A stretch of DNA of 12,308 bases from Selenomonadaceae bacterium (GTDB taxonomy: Bacteria; Bacillota; Negativicutes; Selenomonadales; Selenomonadaceae), in the NCBI GenBank assembly GCA_017453765.1, contig JAFTEG010000204.1, positions 1 to 12,308 of the forward strand, in the 5' to 3' direction. The notes under the pieces were generated by a model. It saw nothing but the letters and a program-made list of their open reading frames with translations, was not told the DNA's origin and did no database searches. The translations under genes were made by a program, and so were the position numbers. The stretch's first letter is position 1. Every line of letters starts with the position of its first letter. This document shows, piece after piece, positions 1 to 6,186 of this stretch.

Positions 1-33
1 AAACATTAATAAATTTTTAAGTTTTTTAGATAT

Positions 34-149
34 ACTTTTCTTTTGGCGCAAAAGAAAAGTAACAAAAGAAAACATGTCCGCAGCATTCGCGTCACGCTCA
101 TGGTGCGGACGGGGCGCGCGTCCGTGCGCGCCTCTCCTACTGCGGCAGT
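34..149. repeat. Structured intergenic repeat with three to four perfect inverted repeats
   Basis: This gene-free stretch lies beyond the fliI stop. It holds a perfect 11-bp inverted repeat (arms 34-44 and 50-60, centre GGCGC), a 7-bp one (GTCCGCA 76-82 with TGCGGAC 104-110), another 7-bp one (GGCGCGC 113-119 with GCGCGCC 126-132, six-base loop) and a short palindrome ACTGC-G-GCAGT (139-149). A-rich and then very GC-rich composition back to back is unlike the neighbouring genes. It resembles the dispersed intergenic elements (REP/MITE-like) seen in many bacteria. No T-run follows any stem, so a rho-independent terminator is not evident. No start codon with a ribosome binding site gives a convincing gene here. 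Confidence 0.6.
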
Positions 150-197
150 TACGTAATTTGCAAAGTCTTTAAATTTGATTTACTCAACACCACCTAA

Positions 198-1514
198 CTA
201 CTTACTAATCGCTAACAACTTTTTAATCGTCGTTTCGTACTCGTCCACTTCATAAATGCCTTGACACAAAAAGGCGTTAATCGCGTCAATCTTCTGTATC
301 GCGGCGTCAATGCGCTTTCTTGACCCCTTGACATAGGCGCCGATGTGAATCAAGTCCTCCGCGTCTTTGTAAACCGCCATAAGCGCACGCATATTCTGCG
401 CGGCGGCAAGATGTTCCTTGCTTACAACTTCATTCATAACGCGGCTGACGCTTGCAAGTACGTCGATAGCGGGGAAGTGATTCTGCGCGGCGATAGCGCG
501 GCTTAAAACAATGTGACCGTCAAGAATGGGGCGTACGGCGTCGGCAATTGGCTCATTCATATCGTCGCCGTCAACCAGCACGGTATAAATTCCGGTGATA
601 GAGCCTTTGTCACTTGTACCGGCACGTTCAAGCAGACGCGGCAGTAAGGCGAAGACGGACGGAGTGTAACCTCTCGTGGCCGGCGGCTCACCGATTGTCA
701 AACCAACTTCACGTTGCGCCATTGCAAAACGCGTAACCGAATCCATCATAAAAATAACTTTATGTCCCTTGTCACGAAAATACTCGGCAATAGCCGTAGC
801 CGTCATAGCGCCTTTGATTCTGACAAGCGCCGGTTGATCTGACGTTGCAACAACTACGACGGCACGCTTTAAACCTTCCTCGCCTAAATCACGTTCGATA
901 AAGTCACGTACTTCGCGTCCACGTTCGCCGATTAACGCAATGACGCTGATATCGGCTTCGGTGTTTCGCGCTATCATTGAAAGCAGTGTAGACTTGCCGA
1001 CGCCGGAGCCTGCCATAATGCCGATACGTTGACCGTCGCCCATAGTTATCAAGCCGTCAATCGCGCGTACTCCTACGTAAAGTGATTCGCTGATTCTCGG
1101 TCGCGTCAAAGGCGGCGGCGGCGGAGCTTGCAAGGGGTATTCTTCCTTCGTCAAAAGCGGTCCCTTGCCGTCCATAGGATTGCCTAAGCCGTCAAGCACT
1201 CTGCCTAAGAGTTCGTCGCCAACTTTTACGCGCAACGTCTTCTGCGCGGCAACAACTTCACAGCCGGGACCTACGCCGCTCATTTCGCCTACCGGCATTA
1301 ACATAACAAAGCCTTGACGAAAACCGACTACTTCAGCAGGTATCGGCGGCTCGCCTTTTTTTTTCGGATAAATGTAGCAAAGTTCGCCCACGCTTACCGT
1401 TGGTCCCTGCGTCTCGATAACTAAGCCGACAATTTGCGTGACTTTGCCGGTGAGTCTAATCGTCTTGCATTCTTCTATTGCGTCAATGTATTTCTGCAGA
1501 TTTATATCAATCAA
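198..1514 (-). CDS. fliI: Flagellum-specific export ATPase FliI
   Basis: This is the ATPase of the flagellar type III export apparatus. It is a cytoplasmic homohexamer that normally works with FliH and FliJ at the base of the export gate. The 438-aa protein has the usual length. It shows an N-terminal beta-barrel domain (about 20-90), a proline-rich linker APPPPP (130-135), Walker A GSGVGKST (169-176), the GERGREV motif with catalytic-type Glu197, Walker B ending in Asp258 (VIFMMDS), and a C-terminal helical domain. The start is TTG at 1512-1514: GGAG lies 9 nt upstream and no in-frame ATG is better placed. The protein resembles FliI more than virulence T3SS or F1 beta paralogues. The gene is last in a run behind a VapC-type module and an unknown gene, and no fliF, fliG or fliH lies beside it. 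The next gene downstream is off the left edge. Confidence 0.93.
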   Translation of the reverse strand: MIDINLQKYIDAIEECKTIRLTGKVTQIVGLVIETQGPTVSVGELCYIYPKKKGEPPIPAEVVGFRQGFVMLMPVGEMSGVGPGCEVVAAQKTLRVKVGDELLGRVLDGLGNPMDGKGPLLTKEEYPLQAPPPPPLTRPRISESLYVGVRAIDGLITMGDGQRIGIMAGSGVGKSTLLSMIARNTEADISVIALIGERGREVRDFIERDLGEEGLKRAVVVVATSDQPALVRIKGAMTATAIAEYFRDKGHKVIFMMDSVTRFAMAQREVGLTIGEPPATRGYTPSVFALLPRLLERAGTSDKGSITGIYTVLVDGDDMNEPIADAVRPILDGHIVLSRAIAAQNHFPAIDVLASVSRVMNEVVSKEHLAAAQNMRALMAVYKDAEDLIHIGAYVKGSRKRIDAAIQKIDAINAFLCQGIYEVDEYETTIKKLLAISK

Positions 1515-1532
1515 AATGTTTCACTCCATTTT

Positions 1533-1562
1533 AGGGAACAGGGATGAGGGAACAGGGAACAG
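1533..1562. repeat. Heptanucleotide GGG array between the unknown gene and fliI
   Basis: On the plus strand GGG recurs at 1534, 1541, 1548 and 1555, an exact 7-nt period with units of the type GGGAACA or GGGATGA. On the minus strand it is therefore a C-rich leader between the stop of the upstream gene (1565-1567) and the fliI ribosome binding site. Four G3 tracts with 4-nt loops match the canonical G-quadruplex pattern on the strand opposite the genes. The same period and similar units recur at 6113-6186, so this is a repeat family. It resembles the short tandem heptamer repeats described in cyanobacteria. Its function is not known to me. Confidence 0.75.
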
Positions 1563-1564
1563 AG

Positions 1565-2107
1565 CTAATCGACTGCGGCTGAAAATCCCATGTAAATATT
1601 ATTTTCACTGGTAAGCGCGGTGACAAAAATAAATCGTTGCGTCTCTTCGCACCAATGAAAAATTAAATCTGCGTCATTTTGAATCATTGCATTCACGGCT
1701 TGAATTTCGGGAACGTTCAAACCGACGTTACGCAAAATTATAATCAAAATGCCGCTGAAAGAATTTACCGCGTCGGGATTTTTAACGTCCGCCGAAGTCA
1801 CAATTTTTGAAATGAAGTTATCCTTATCAACGGCAAGAATAATTTTAGCTTTCGCCGCACCGAAAAATATTTTGTACAGCCTGCAATTATCTTCCCTGCC
1901 GCAGTATTCAAGCTTGTCGGTAAATTCCACGTCAAAAGGATACTTATGGCCTTCGTCGTCGGTAATTTGAATAATGTCGTTATGGCGCTTTATGAAAATG
2001 TCCAAATCAAACGGCGCGACCGGTACGGGATTTTTCGCGTCACAGACTTTTTCAAAAGGCTTAAGGTCAAATAAATTCGCAGGAATAATTTTTTTCGCGT
2101 CAGACAT
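1565..2107 (-). CDS. Unrecognised 180-aa protein in the VapBC operon
   Basis: I do not recognise a family. The protein is soluble in appearance, with no signal peptide and only one short hydrophobic stretch (ILIIIL, about 120-125). It carries four cysteines (22, 69, 75, 153) and mixed alpha/beta-like composition. The first about 35 residues are proline- and lysine-rich, and the C-terminal third ends in alternating hydrophobic strands. The ATG at 2105-2107 follows GGAGGG 8 nt upstream, and that site lies inside the last codons of vapC. The gap to vapC is 3 nt, so the two are almost certainly co-transcribed and probably translationally coupled. The position suggests an accessory to the toxin module or merely a passenger gene, and the sequence does not decide between these. 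The stop codon abuts the heptamer array before fliI. Confidence 0.75.
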   Translation of the reverse strand: MSDAKKIIPANLFDLKPFEKVCDAKNPVPVAPFDLDIFIKRHNDIIQITDDEGHKYPFDVEFTDKLEYCGREDNCRLYKIFFGAAKAKIILAVDKDNFISKIVTSADVKNPDAVNSFSGILIIILRNVGLNVPEIQAVNAMIQNDADLIFHWCEETQRFIFVTALTSENNIYMGFSAAVD

Positions 2108-2110
2108 TTT

Positions 2111-2515
2111 TCATTCCCTCCAATTCACAAAATTTAAGCCTTCAACCCGCTGAAAATGCCGCGTGTTCGCCGTAACCAAAGTACAATCGTTGACGATAGA
2201 AATTGCCGCGATATAAATATCGTTATCTTCAATAAGTTTGCCTTTGTGAAGTTGGACGTAAATTTCCACAGCTTTTTCAGCGGCTTTCTCATCAAGCGAA
2301 GGATGCTTTGTATTTTCATAGAGATTATTAAAAGCTTCAATCTTATCTTTAGATGTTTCAGCGCGAAAACCGCGTACCACTTCATAGTAAACTACCGTGC
2401 AGATATAAATGTTATCTTTATCTTCATCTTTAATTTCAGTTAAATGACGTATAGCCGCAGGTTGTCCACGCAAAACGTCAATAATGAAACTTGAATCTAA
2501 TGAATACTTAGCCAT
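2111..2515 (-). CDS. vapC: PIN-domain toxin, VapC family (first locus)
   Basis: This is a predicted Mg-dependent endoribonuclease toxin of a type II toxin-antitoxin pair. The 134-aa length is typical of VapC. The acidic PIN residues are visible: Asp7 in SLDSSFIID, Glu45 in YYEVVRG and Asp99 in EDNDIYIAA, followed by LVTANTRHF with Asn117 in place of the fourth site, and a VapC-like ending GLNFVNW. The start at 2513-2515 was chosen because MAKYSLDSS begins the fold and ATGGCTAA overlaps the antitoxin stop by 8 nt, the usual coupled arrangement. The open frame extends upstream to 2614, but that part is lysine/arginine-rich shadow of the antitoxin gene. The target RNA cannot be told from sequence. 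Confidence 0.88.
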   Translation of the reverse strand: MAKYSLDSSFIIDVLRGQPAAIRHLTEIKDEDKDNIYICTVVYYEVVRGFRAETSKDKIEAFNNLYENTKHPSLDEKAAEKAVEIYVQLHKGKLIEDNDIYIAAISIVNDCTLVTANTRHFQRVEGLNFVNWRE

Positions 2516-2750
2516 AAAGCGCCGCCTTTCTTGCTTCTTCTTCCGCCTGGTAGCGTCCGAGTGCCTCTTTCTCATCGTCGTCAAGCAATTTTGACATTGC
2601 AAGAATAGCATCACGTCCGCTCATTTTAGGCTTGTCGTTCGTAACCTTACTGTTGTCATCAACTTTCGGCTTTTCTCTGCCGACTTTCAACGTGTCAATA
2701 TCCGCCTGCATTTTTTCAAGCATTGCCAAAATTTTTTCTTCGTTCGACAT
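2508..2750 (-). CDS. Putative antitoxin partner of the first VapC
   Basis: This 80-aa acidic and basic, highly charged protein lies directly upstream of vapC and overlaps it by 8 nt. The N-terminal about 22 residues (MSNEEKILAMLEKMQ...) look like an amphipathic helix or short coiled coil. A polar, lysine-rich linker follows, then a helical C-terminal part (about 43-80, containing DAILAMSKLLDDDEKEAL) that would suit toxin binding. I see no clear AbrB, RHH or Phd DNA-binding motif, so the antitoxin call rests on position, size and operon structure. The start at 2748-2750 has GGAGG 8 nt upstream. An in-frame ATG 27 nt earlier (2777) is rejected because the ribosome binding site would then be inside the gene. 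Confidence 0.7.
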   Translation of the reverse strand: MSNEEKILAMLEKMQADIDTLKVGREKPKVDDNSKVTNDKPKMSGRDAILAMSKLLDDDEKEALGRYQAEEEARKAALYG

Positions 2751-2790
2751 AAAAATTTCCTCCTCAAAAATCTTCAAAACTTTTCTGTAA

Positions 2791-2820
2791 ATTATATTGC
2801 AAGGCTTGTGACTTTTGCAA
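2791..2820 (-). promoter_or_regulatory. Sigma70-type promoter for the vapBC-unknown-fliI operon
   Basis: On the minus strand a perfect -10 TATAAT (2791-2796) is preceded by an 18-nt spacer and a -35 TTGCAA (2815-2820, 4 of 6 consensus). It lies about 40 nt upstream of the antitoxin start and just past the terminator of the preceding gene. TTGCAA, itself a palindrome, occurs again at 2797-2802 next to the -10 box. The pair could be an operator for the antitoxin, but that is only a guess. Confidence 0.6.
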
Positions 2821-2821
2821 C

Positions 2822-2851
2822 AAAAAAACCCGCCGCTGATTTTACGGCGGG
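2822..2851 (-). terminator. Rho-independent terminator after the GGDEF-EAL gene
   Basis: On the minus strand CCCGCCG and CGGCGGG form a perfect 7-bp GC-rich stem (2845-2851 and 2829-2835) with a 9-nt loop, followed at once by seven T residues (2828-2822). It stands about 80 nt past the stop of the GGDEF-EAL gene and before the promoter of the next operon, so it separates the two transcripts. Confidence 0.85.
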
Positions 2852-2891
2852 AAAATTTTTTTCCGAATTTATTATCAAGTTCATTGGAAGG

Positions 2892-2939
2892 TAAAACCTT
2901 TCAAACTTTATTTTCAAGCTAAAACATTTTCAAACTTTG
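2892..2939. repeat. Imperfect direct repeat at the 3' end of the GGDEF-EAL gene
   Basis: A near-identical 19- to 20-nt segment occurs twice, about 28 nt apart. One copy is TAAAACCTTTCAAACTTTA (2892-2910). The other is TAAAACATTTTCAAACTTTG (2920-2939), which includes the last codons and the stop of the gene. It looks like a small local duplication of the gene end. No function is evident. Confidence 0.5.
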
Positions 2940-4612
2940 AACCGCTTTACAAAAACGTCTTCAGTTTCCGGCATACCGAAGAAAAATCCTTGAATCTGGT
3001 CGGCGTCGCATTCATCGCGCAGGTAAATATATGCGTCCTCTTCTTCAACGCCTTCAATGCAAACCTCCATGCCGATTGAGTGACAGAGCATAATTGCATA
3101 CTTAACCAAATTTCTGTCAAACGTACTTGTCATAATGTCCTGCACAAACATTCGGTCAATCTTTATAATGTTGCAGTTAAAATTTTTCAAAAAGCCCAGT
3201 GACGAATAGCCGGTGCCGAAATCGTCCATAGCAATTTTTATGCCGAGTTCGTGAAATTCTTGAAACTGCCGGTTGACAAATTCCCAATCGTAGACGCTTT
3301 GACTTTCAGTCAGCTCAAACGTCAAGGTATGCGGATCAATGCCATGCCGGTCAATGCAATCTTTGACGAAGGGATAAAACATTCTCTCTTCCAACTGGTA
3401 AAGCGAAATGTTCACGCTCATTTGAAAATCCGGCTGATACTCCTGCCACTTCTTAGCGGTAATTATCGCCTGTTCAATAATCCAGTGACCGACGGGAATA
3501 ATCATACGTGACTTTTCAAGCATAGGTATAAACTGCATTGGCGCCACTATGGAGCCGTCTTTATCGTACCAACGCAGAAGAGCCTCAGCGCCGATTAATT
3601 TTCCATCCTTCGCGTCAACTTGCGGCTGGTAGCAAAGAAAGAAATCTTCACAGCCGCGCGCGATACTGTTTTGCATAAGGTTTTGCATGCCGATATCGTA
3701 GCGCCAACGGTCATACGTTTCCTTTTCAAAGAAACAAATTTGATCTCTGCCTTTTTGCCGCGCAATTTCCAATGCGACTTCGGCGTAGCGAATCAGCGTT
3801 ACGTAATCTTGGGCGTTATCGGGATAAAAAGTTGCGCCTGCCGACGCGGTACAGTAAATGGTATCTTCGACGTTTCTTATTTCGCGCATGCAAAGTTGGA
3901 CGCTGGAAAAAATTATTTCAACTTCTTCCGGCATGGCGTCCGGCATAAACAATGCAAAACGGTGACTTGCTATTTTGTACAGTTTTATATCGGGCGGCAG
4001 GACGTTTGTAATATTTTGTGCAATTTGGCGTAATGCGGAATCACCAAATTTATGTCCGTACGTTTCGTTTATCACGTTGAAATTGTCAAGCCCAATTACT
4101 ACAACGGCGCCATGATGAGTGGGGTCGCTCAATTCTTCCTGCAACTCAGCATAAAAAGAAGTGCGGTTTAAAAGTCCCGTGATATAATCTGCCTTAACTT
4201 CCCTGTCCATGCGCGTAATGACGCCGGAGATAAATTCCTGCTGACCGTCTACGTCCATGCAAACCGAAAGGCGAATGTTTACCCAGCCGTATTCGCCGTT
4301 TATGCGCAAAAGGCGGAAATCGCAGGTAACGGACTCAAAATCATTTTCGTCAAGCGCCGTACGCATTGCCTCTTCAAAAATTTCCCTGTCCTCTGCGTGT
4401 ATGAACGGTACCAGCAATTCGTTTATGTCGTCTACAATATTTGCAGGGAAATCAAAATCGGATATAAAGTTGTCCGAAATTAAAAATTTATTTGTTTCAA
4501 AATCCAGCACGAACAAATAATCTTCCGTTGATTTTTGCAACGCGCTGAAATAATCTGATATTTTGTTAAGCGGAGAATTTTCTCCTACTTGTGGAATGTC
4601 ATTTGTAACCAT
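2930..4612 (-). CDS. PAS-(degenerate GGDEF)-EAL protein, probable c-di-GMP phosphodiesterase
   Basis: The 560-aa protein has a PAS-like sensor domain (about 25-135), a GGDEF-family domain (about 140-297) and an EAL domain (about 318-557). The EAL motifs are intact: EAL 343-345, Asn401 in SVNIS, Glu433 in FELTES, DDFGTGYSS from 463, Lys484/Asp486 in KID, Glu520 in EGVE and Gln541 before G. This supports hydrolysis of c-di-GMP to pGpG. In the GGDEF domain the signature is replaced by ASHRF (215-219), and no RxxD inhibitory site is seen, so cyclase activity is unlikely and a regulatory GTP- or c-di-GMP-sensing role is more likely. There is no signal peptide or membrane segment, so it is cytosolic. 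AAGGA lies 8 nt before the ATG. The gene stands alone between a divergent promoter region and its own terminator. Nearness to fliI fits motility control, but this is inferred. Confidence 0.9.
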   Translation of the reverse strand: MVTNDIPQVGENSPLNKISDYFSALQKSTEDYLFVLDFETNKFLISDNFISDFDFPANIVDDINELLVPFIHAEDREIFEEAMRTALDENDFESVTCDFRLLRINGEYGWVNIRLSVCMDVDGQQEFISGVITRMDREVKADYITGLLNRTSFYAELQEELSDPTHHGAVVVIGLDNFNVINETYGHKFGDSALRQIAQNITNVLPPDIKLYKIASHRFALFMPDAMPEEVEIIFSSVQLCMREIRNVEDTIYCTASAGATFYPDNAQDYVTLIRYAEVALEIARQKGRDQICFFEKETYDRWRYDIGMQNLMQNSIARGCEDFFLCYQPQVDAKDGKLIGAEALLRWYDKDGSIVAPMQFIPMLEKSRMIIPVGHWIIEQAIITAKKWQEYQPDFQMSVNISLYQLEERMFYPFVKDCIDRHGIDPHTLTFELTESQSVYDWEFVNRQFQEFHELGIKIAMDDFGTGYSSLGFLKNFNCNIIKIDRMFVQDIMTSTFDRNLVKYAIMLCHSIGMEVCIEGVEEEDAYIYLRDECDADQIQGFFFGMPETEDVFVKRFKV

Positions 4613-4673
4613 AACCCTCGTCCTTTAAAAATTTCCGCATAATCTACCTGTTTCTTTTTCAATTCGACGCCGA

Positions 4674-4702
4674 TTTATAAAGTTCCTGCAAAATCTTTTC
4701 AG
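4674..4702 (-). promoter_or_regulatory. Candidate sigma70-type promoter for the GGDEF-EAL gene
   Basis: On the minus strand CTGAAA (4697-4702, 4 of 6) is separated by 17 nt from TATAAA (4674-4679, 5 of 6). It would give a leader of about 55 nt before the ATG at 4612. The divergent region 4613-4792 holds no gene. No flagellar sigma28-type promoter was found in it. Confidence 0.35.
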
Positions 4703-4732
4703 CCTTTTATCATATTAAACTTTTAAATTGTA

Positions 4733-4761
4733 TTGCTACTTTTCTTAAATGGATTTAAAAT
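4733..4761 (+). promoter_or_regulatory. Candidate sigma70-type promoter for the MATE gene
   Basis: TTGCTA (4733-4738, 4 of 6) lies 17 nt before TAAAAT (4756-4761, 5 of 6), giving a leader of about 25 nt before the chosen ATG at 4793. The promoter lies inside the possible TTG-started upstream extension of the reading frame, which is one reason to prefer the later start. Confidence 0.45.
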
Positions 4762-4792
4762 TCTCGTAAATTTTATTTTAAGGGGATTTTTT

Positions 4793-6115
4793 ATGATAAG
4801 GCTTTCTGACCATTTCAGCTACACAAAATTACTTAATTTCGCCACGCCGACAATCGGCACGGTAATTTTTATGTCAATCTACAGCATTGTGGATGGATTT
4901 TTTGTCGCGAATTATGCAGGGACTTTGCCTTTTGCCGCACTAAACTTCGTGTATCCGCTGACTATGCTTTTAGGCTCTGTCGGATTTTTATTCGGCACCG
5001 GTGGCAGTGCGTTAATCGCCAAAAATCTCGGCGAAGGCAATCAGACTAAGGCGAATCAAATTTTTTCCATGCTGGTATATCTCTCGATAATTGTCGGCAT
5101 TATCTTTGAAATTTTAGGTTTCTTCTTAATTGACGATGTGGCGGAACTTTTAGGCGCGGAAGGTGACCTGCTGGCGTACAGTTTAAGCTACGGGCAAATC
5201 GTGCTACTCAGTCTGCCCATGTTCATTCTGCAGTTTGAATTTCAATATCTCTTTCCCGCCGCAGAAAAACCTAAACTCGGCTTTTTGATAACCTTTGCAA
5301 CGGGTATTACAAATATCGTACTCGACGCGCTTTTTTTGGCAGGATTCGGCTGGGGACTTGAAGGCGCGGCGGCTGCTACGGCAATCAGTCAAACTATCGG
5401 CGGCGTGTTGCCTTTTATATATTTCATAAGAAAAAATTCAAGCCGACTCCAACTGACCAAGCCGGTATTTGACGGCGCGGCGCTTTTTAAAACTGTCACG
5501 AACGGCATATCGGAGCTTATGTCGAGTATCTCGGAATCGCTTATCACCATGATTTTCAACTGGCAACTTTTAAAATACGCAGGCTCGGACGGCGTCGCGG
5601 TGTTTGCAATTTTAATGTACGTCGCATTTATTTTTGAGGCGGTATTTTTGGGCTACTCTGCCGGAATTGCGCCGGTTGTCAGCTATCACTACGGCGCGAA
5701 AAATAAATCGGAACTTCACAGCCTTTTGCGAAAAAGTTTGACCATGATAATAATATTTGCGGTTTTAATGTTCACATGCGCGGAAAGTTTTGCGCGTCCT
5801 TTGGCAAGCATATTTGTCGGTGCGGACGAACATTTAATGGAAATGACGGTTCACGCATTGAGAATTTTCTCTTTCGCATTTTTGTTTATGGGCATTGTAA
5901 TTTTCTGTTCGGCATTTTTCACGGCGCTTAACAACGGCGTGCTGTCGGCAGTAATTTCCGGTTTGCGGTTGGCATTTGAAATTGCCGCAGTTTTAATTTT
6001 GCCGCTTATATGGGGAGTGGACGGCATTTGGGCTTCAATGGTCAGCGCGGATATTACGGCGGTTATCATTGCCGTTACGATTTTGTTATTCAATCGCAAG
6101 CGCTATGGATATTAG
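4793..6115 (+). CDS. MATE-family efflux transporter
   Basis: This is an inner-membrane antiporter of the multidrug and toxic compound extrusion family, expected to use a Na+ or H+ gradient to export cationic compounds. The substrate cannot be read from sequence. At 440 aa with about 12 hydrophobic segments in two halves it has the family's normal size. Typical MATE signatures are visible: an early acidic residue in SIYSIVDGFFVAN (Asp34), GTGGSALIAKNLGEG (68-82), AEKPKLG (157-163), the stretch NIVLDALFL followed by GLEGAAAATAISQ, and GYSAGIAPVVSYHYGAKN in the second half. The ATG at 4793 has AAGGGG 7 nt upstream. A TTG 60 nt earlier is open in frame but would put the promoter inside the gene. 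It is the only plus-strand gene and is convergent with hemL. Its TAG stop (6113-6115) is the first unit of the heptamer array. Confidence 0.9.
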   Translation: MIRLSDHFSYTKLLNFATPTIGTVIFMSIYSIVDGFFVANYAGTLPFAALNFVYPLTMLLGSVGFLFGTGGSALIAKNLGEGNQTKANQIFSMLVYLSIIVGIIFEILGFFLIDDVAELLGAEGDLLAYSLSYGQIVLLSLPMFILQFEFQYLFPAAEKPKLGFLITFATGITNIVLDALFLAGFGWGLEGAAAATAISQTIGGVLPFIYFIRKNSSRLQLTKPVFDGAALFKTVTNGISELMSSISESLITMIFNWQLLKYAGSDGVAVFAILMYVAFIFEAVFLGYSAGIAPVVSYHYGAKNKSELHSLLRKSLTMIIIFAVLMFTCAESFARPLASIFVGADEHLMEMTVHALRIFSFAFLFMGIVIFCSAFFTALNNGVLSAVISGLRLAFEIAAVLILPLIWGVDGIWASMVSADITAVIIAVTILLFNRKRYGY

Positions 6116-6186
6116 GGATTAGGGAAGAGGGACTAGGGAAGAGAATTTCTATCCCCTATCCCCTAGCTCCTATCCCCTAGCCCCTA
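6113..6186. repeat. Two opposed heptanucleotide arrays forming a long hairpin between convergent genes
   Basis: On the plus strand GGG recurs at 6115, 6122, 6129 and 6136. After a 9-nt break, CCCC recurs at 6153, 6160, 6174 and 6181, with a CTCC variant at 6167. Both arms keep an exact 7-nt period. Folding 6113-6143 on 6156-6186 gives 23 Watson-Crick pairs plus two G-T pairs out of 31, with a 12-nt loop. The MATE stop (6113-6115) and the hemL stop (6177-6179) are both inside the arms. It probably acts as a bidirectional transcription end or RNA stabiliser, although it lacks a U-tract. Each G-rich strand also has four G-runs suited to a G-quadruplex. Confidence 0.75.

Noticed and set aside
1533..1562. 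CRISPR array or phage attachment site
   Set aside because: The 7-nt units have no spacers of CRISPR length, there is no cas gene, and no tRNA or integrase is nearby.
2516..2614. N-terminal extension of the first VapC (lysine/arginine-rich)
   Set aside because: It overlaps the antitoxin gene in another frame, has no ribosome binding site, and precedes the conserved PIN start MAKYSLDSS.
2751..2777. Earlier ATG for the first antitoxin
   Set aside because: The strong GGAGG site lies inside this extension and is correctly placed only for the ATG at 2750.
4733..4792. TTG-started extension of the MATE protein
   Set aside because: The extension holds a likely promoter, and AAGGGG is spaced for the ATG at 4793 where the family's N-terminus begins.
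4613..4792. Flagellar sigma28 promoter or riboswitch in the divergent region
   Set aside because: No TAAA-N15-GCCGATAA-like pair and no recognisable riboswitch core could be found; only sigma70-like boxes are supportable.
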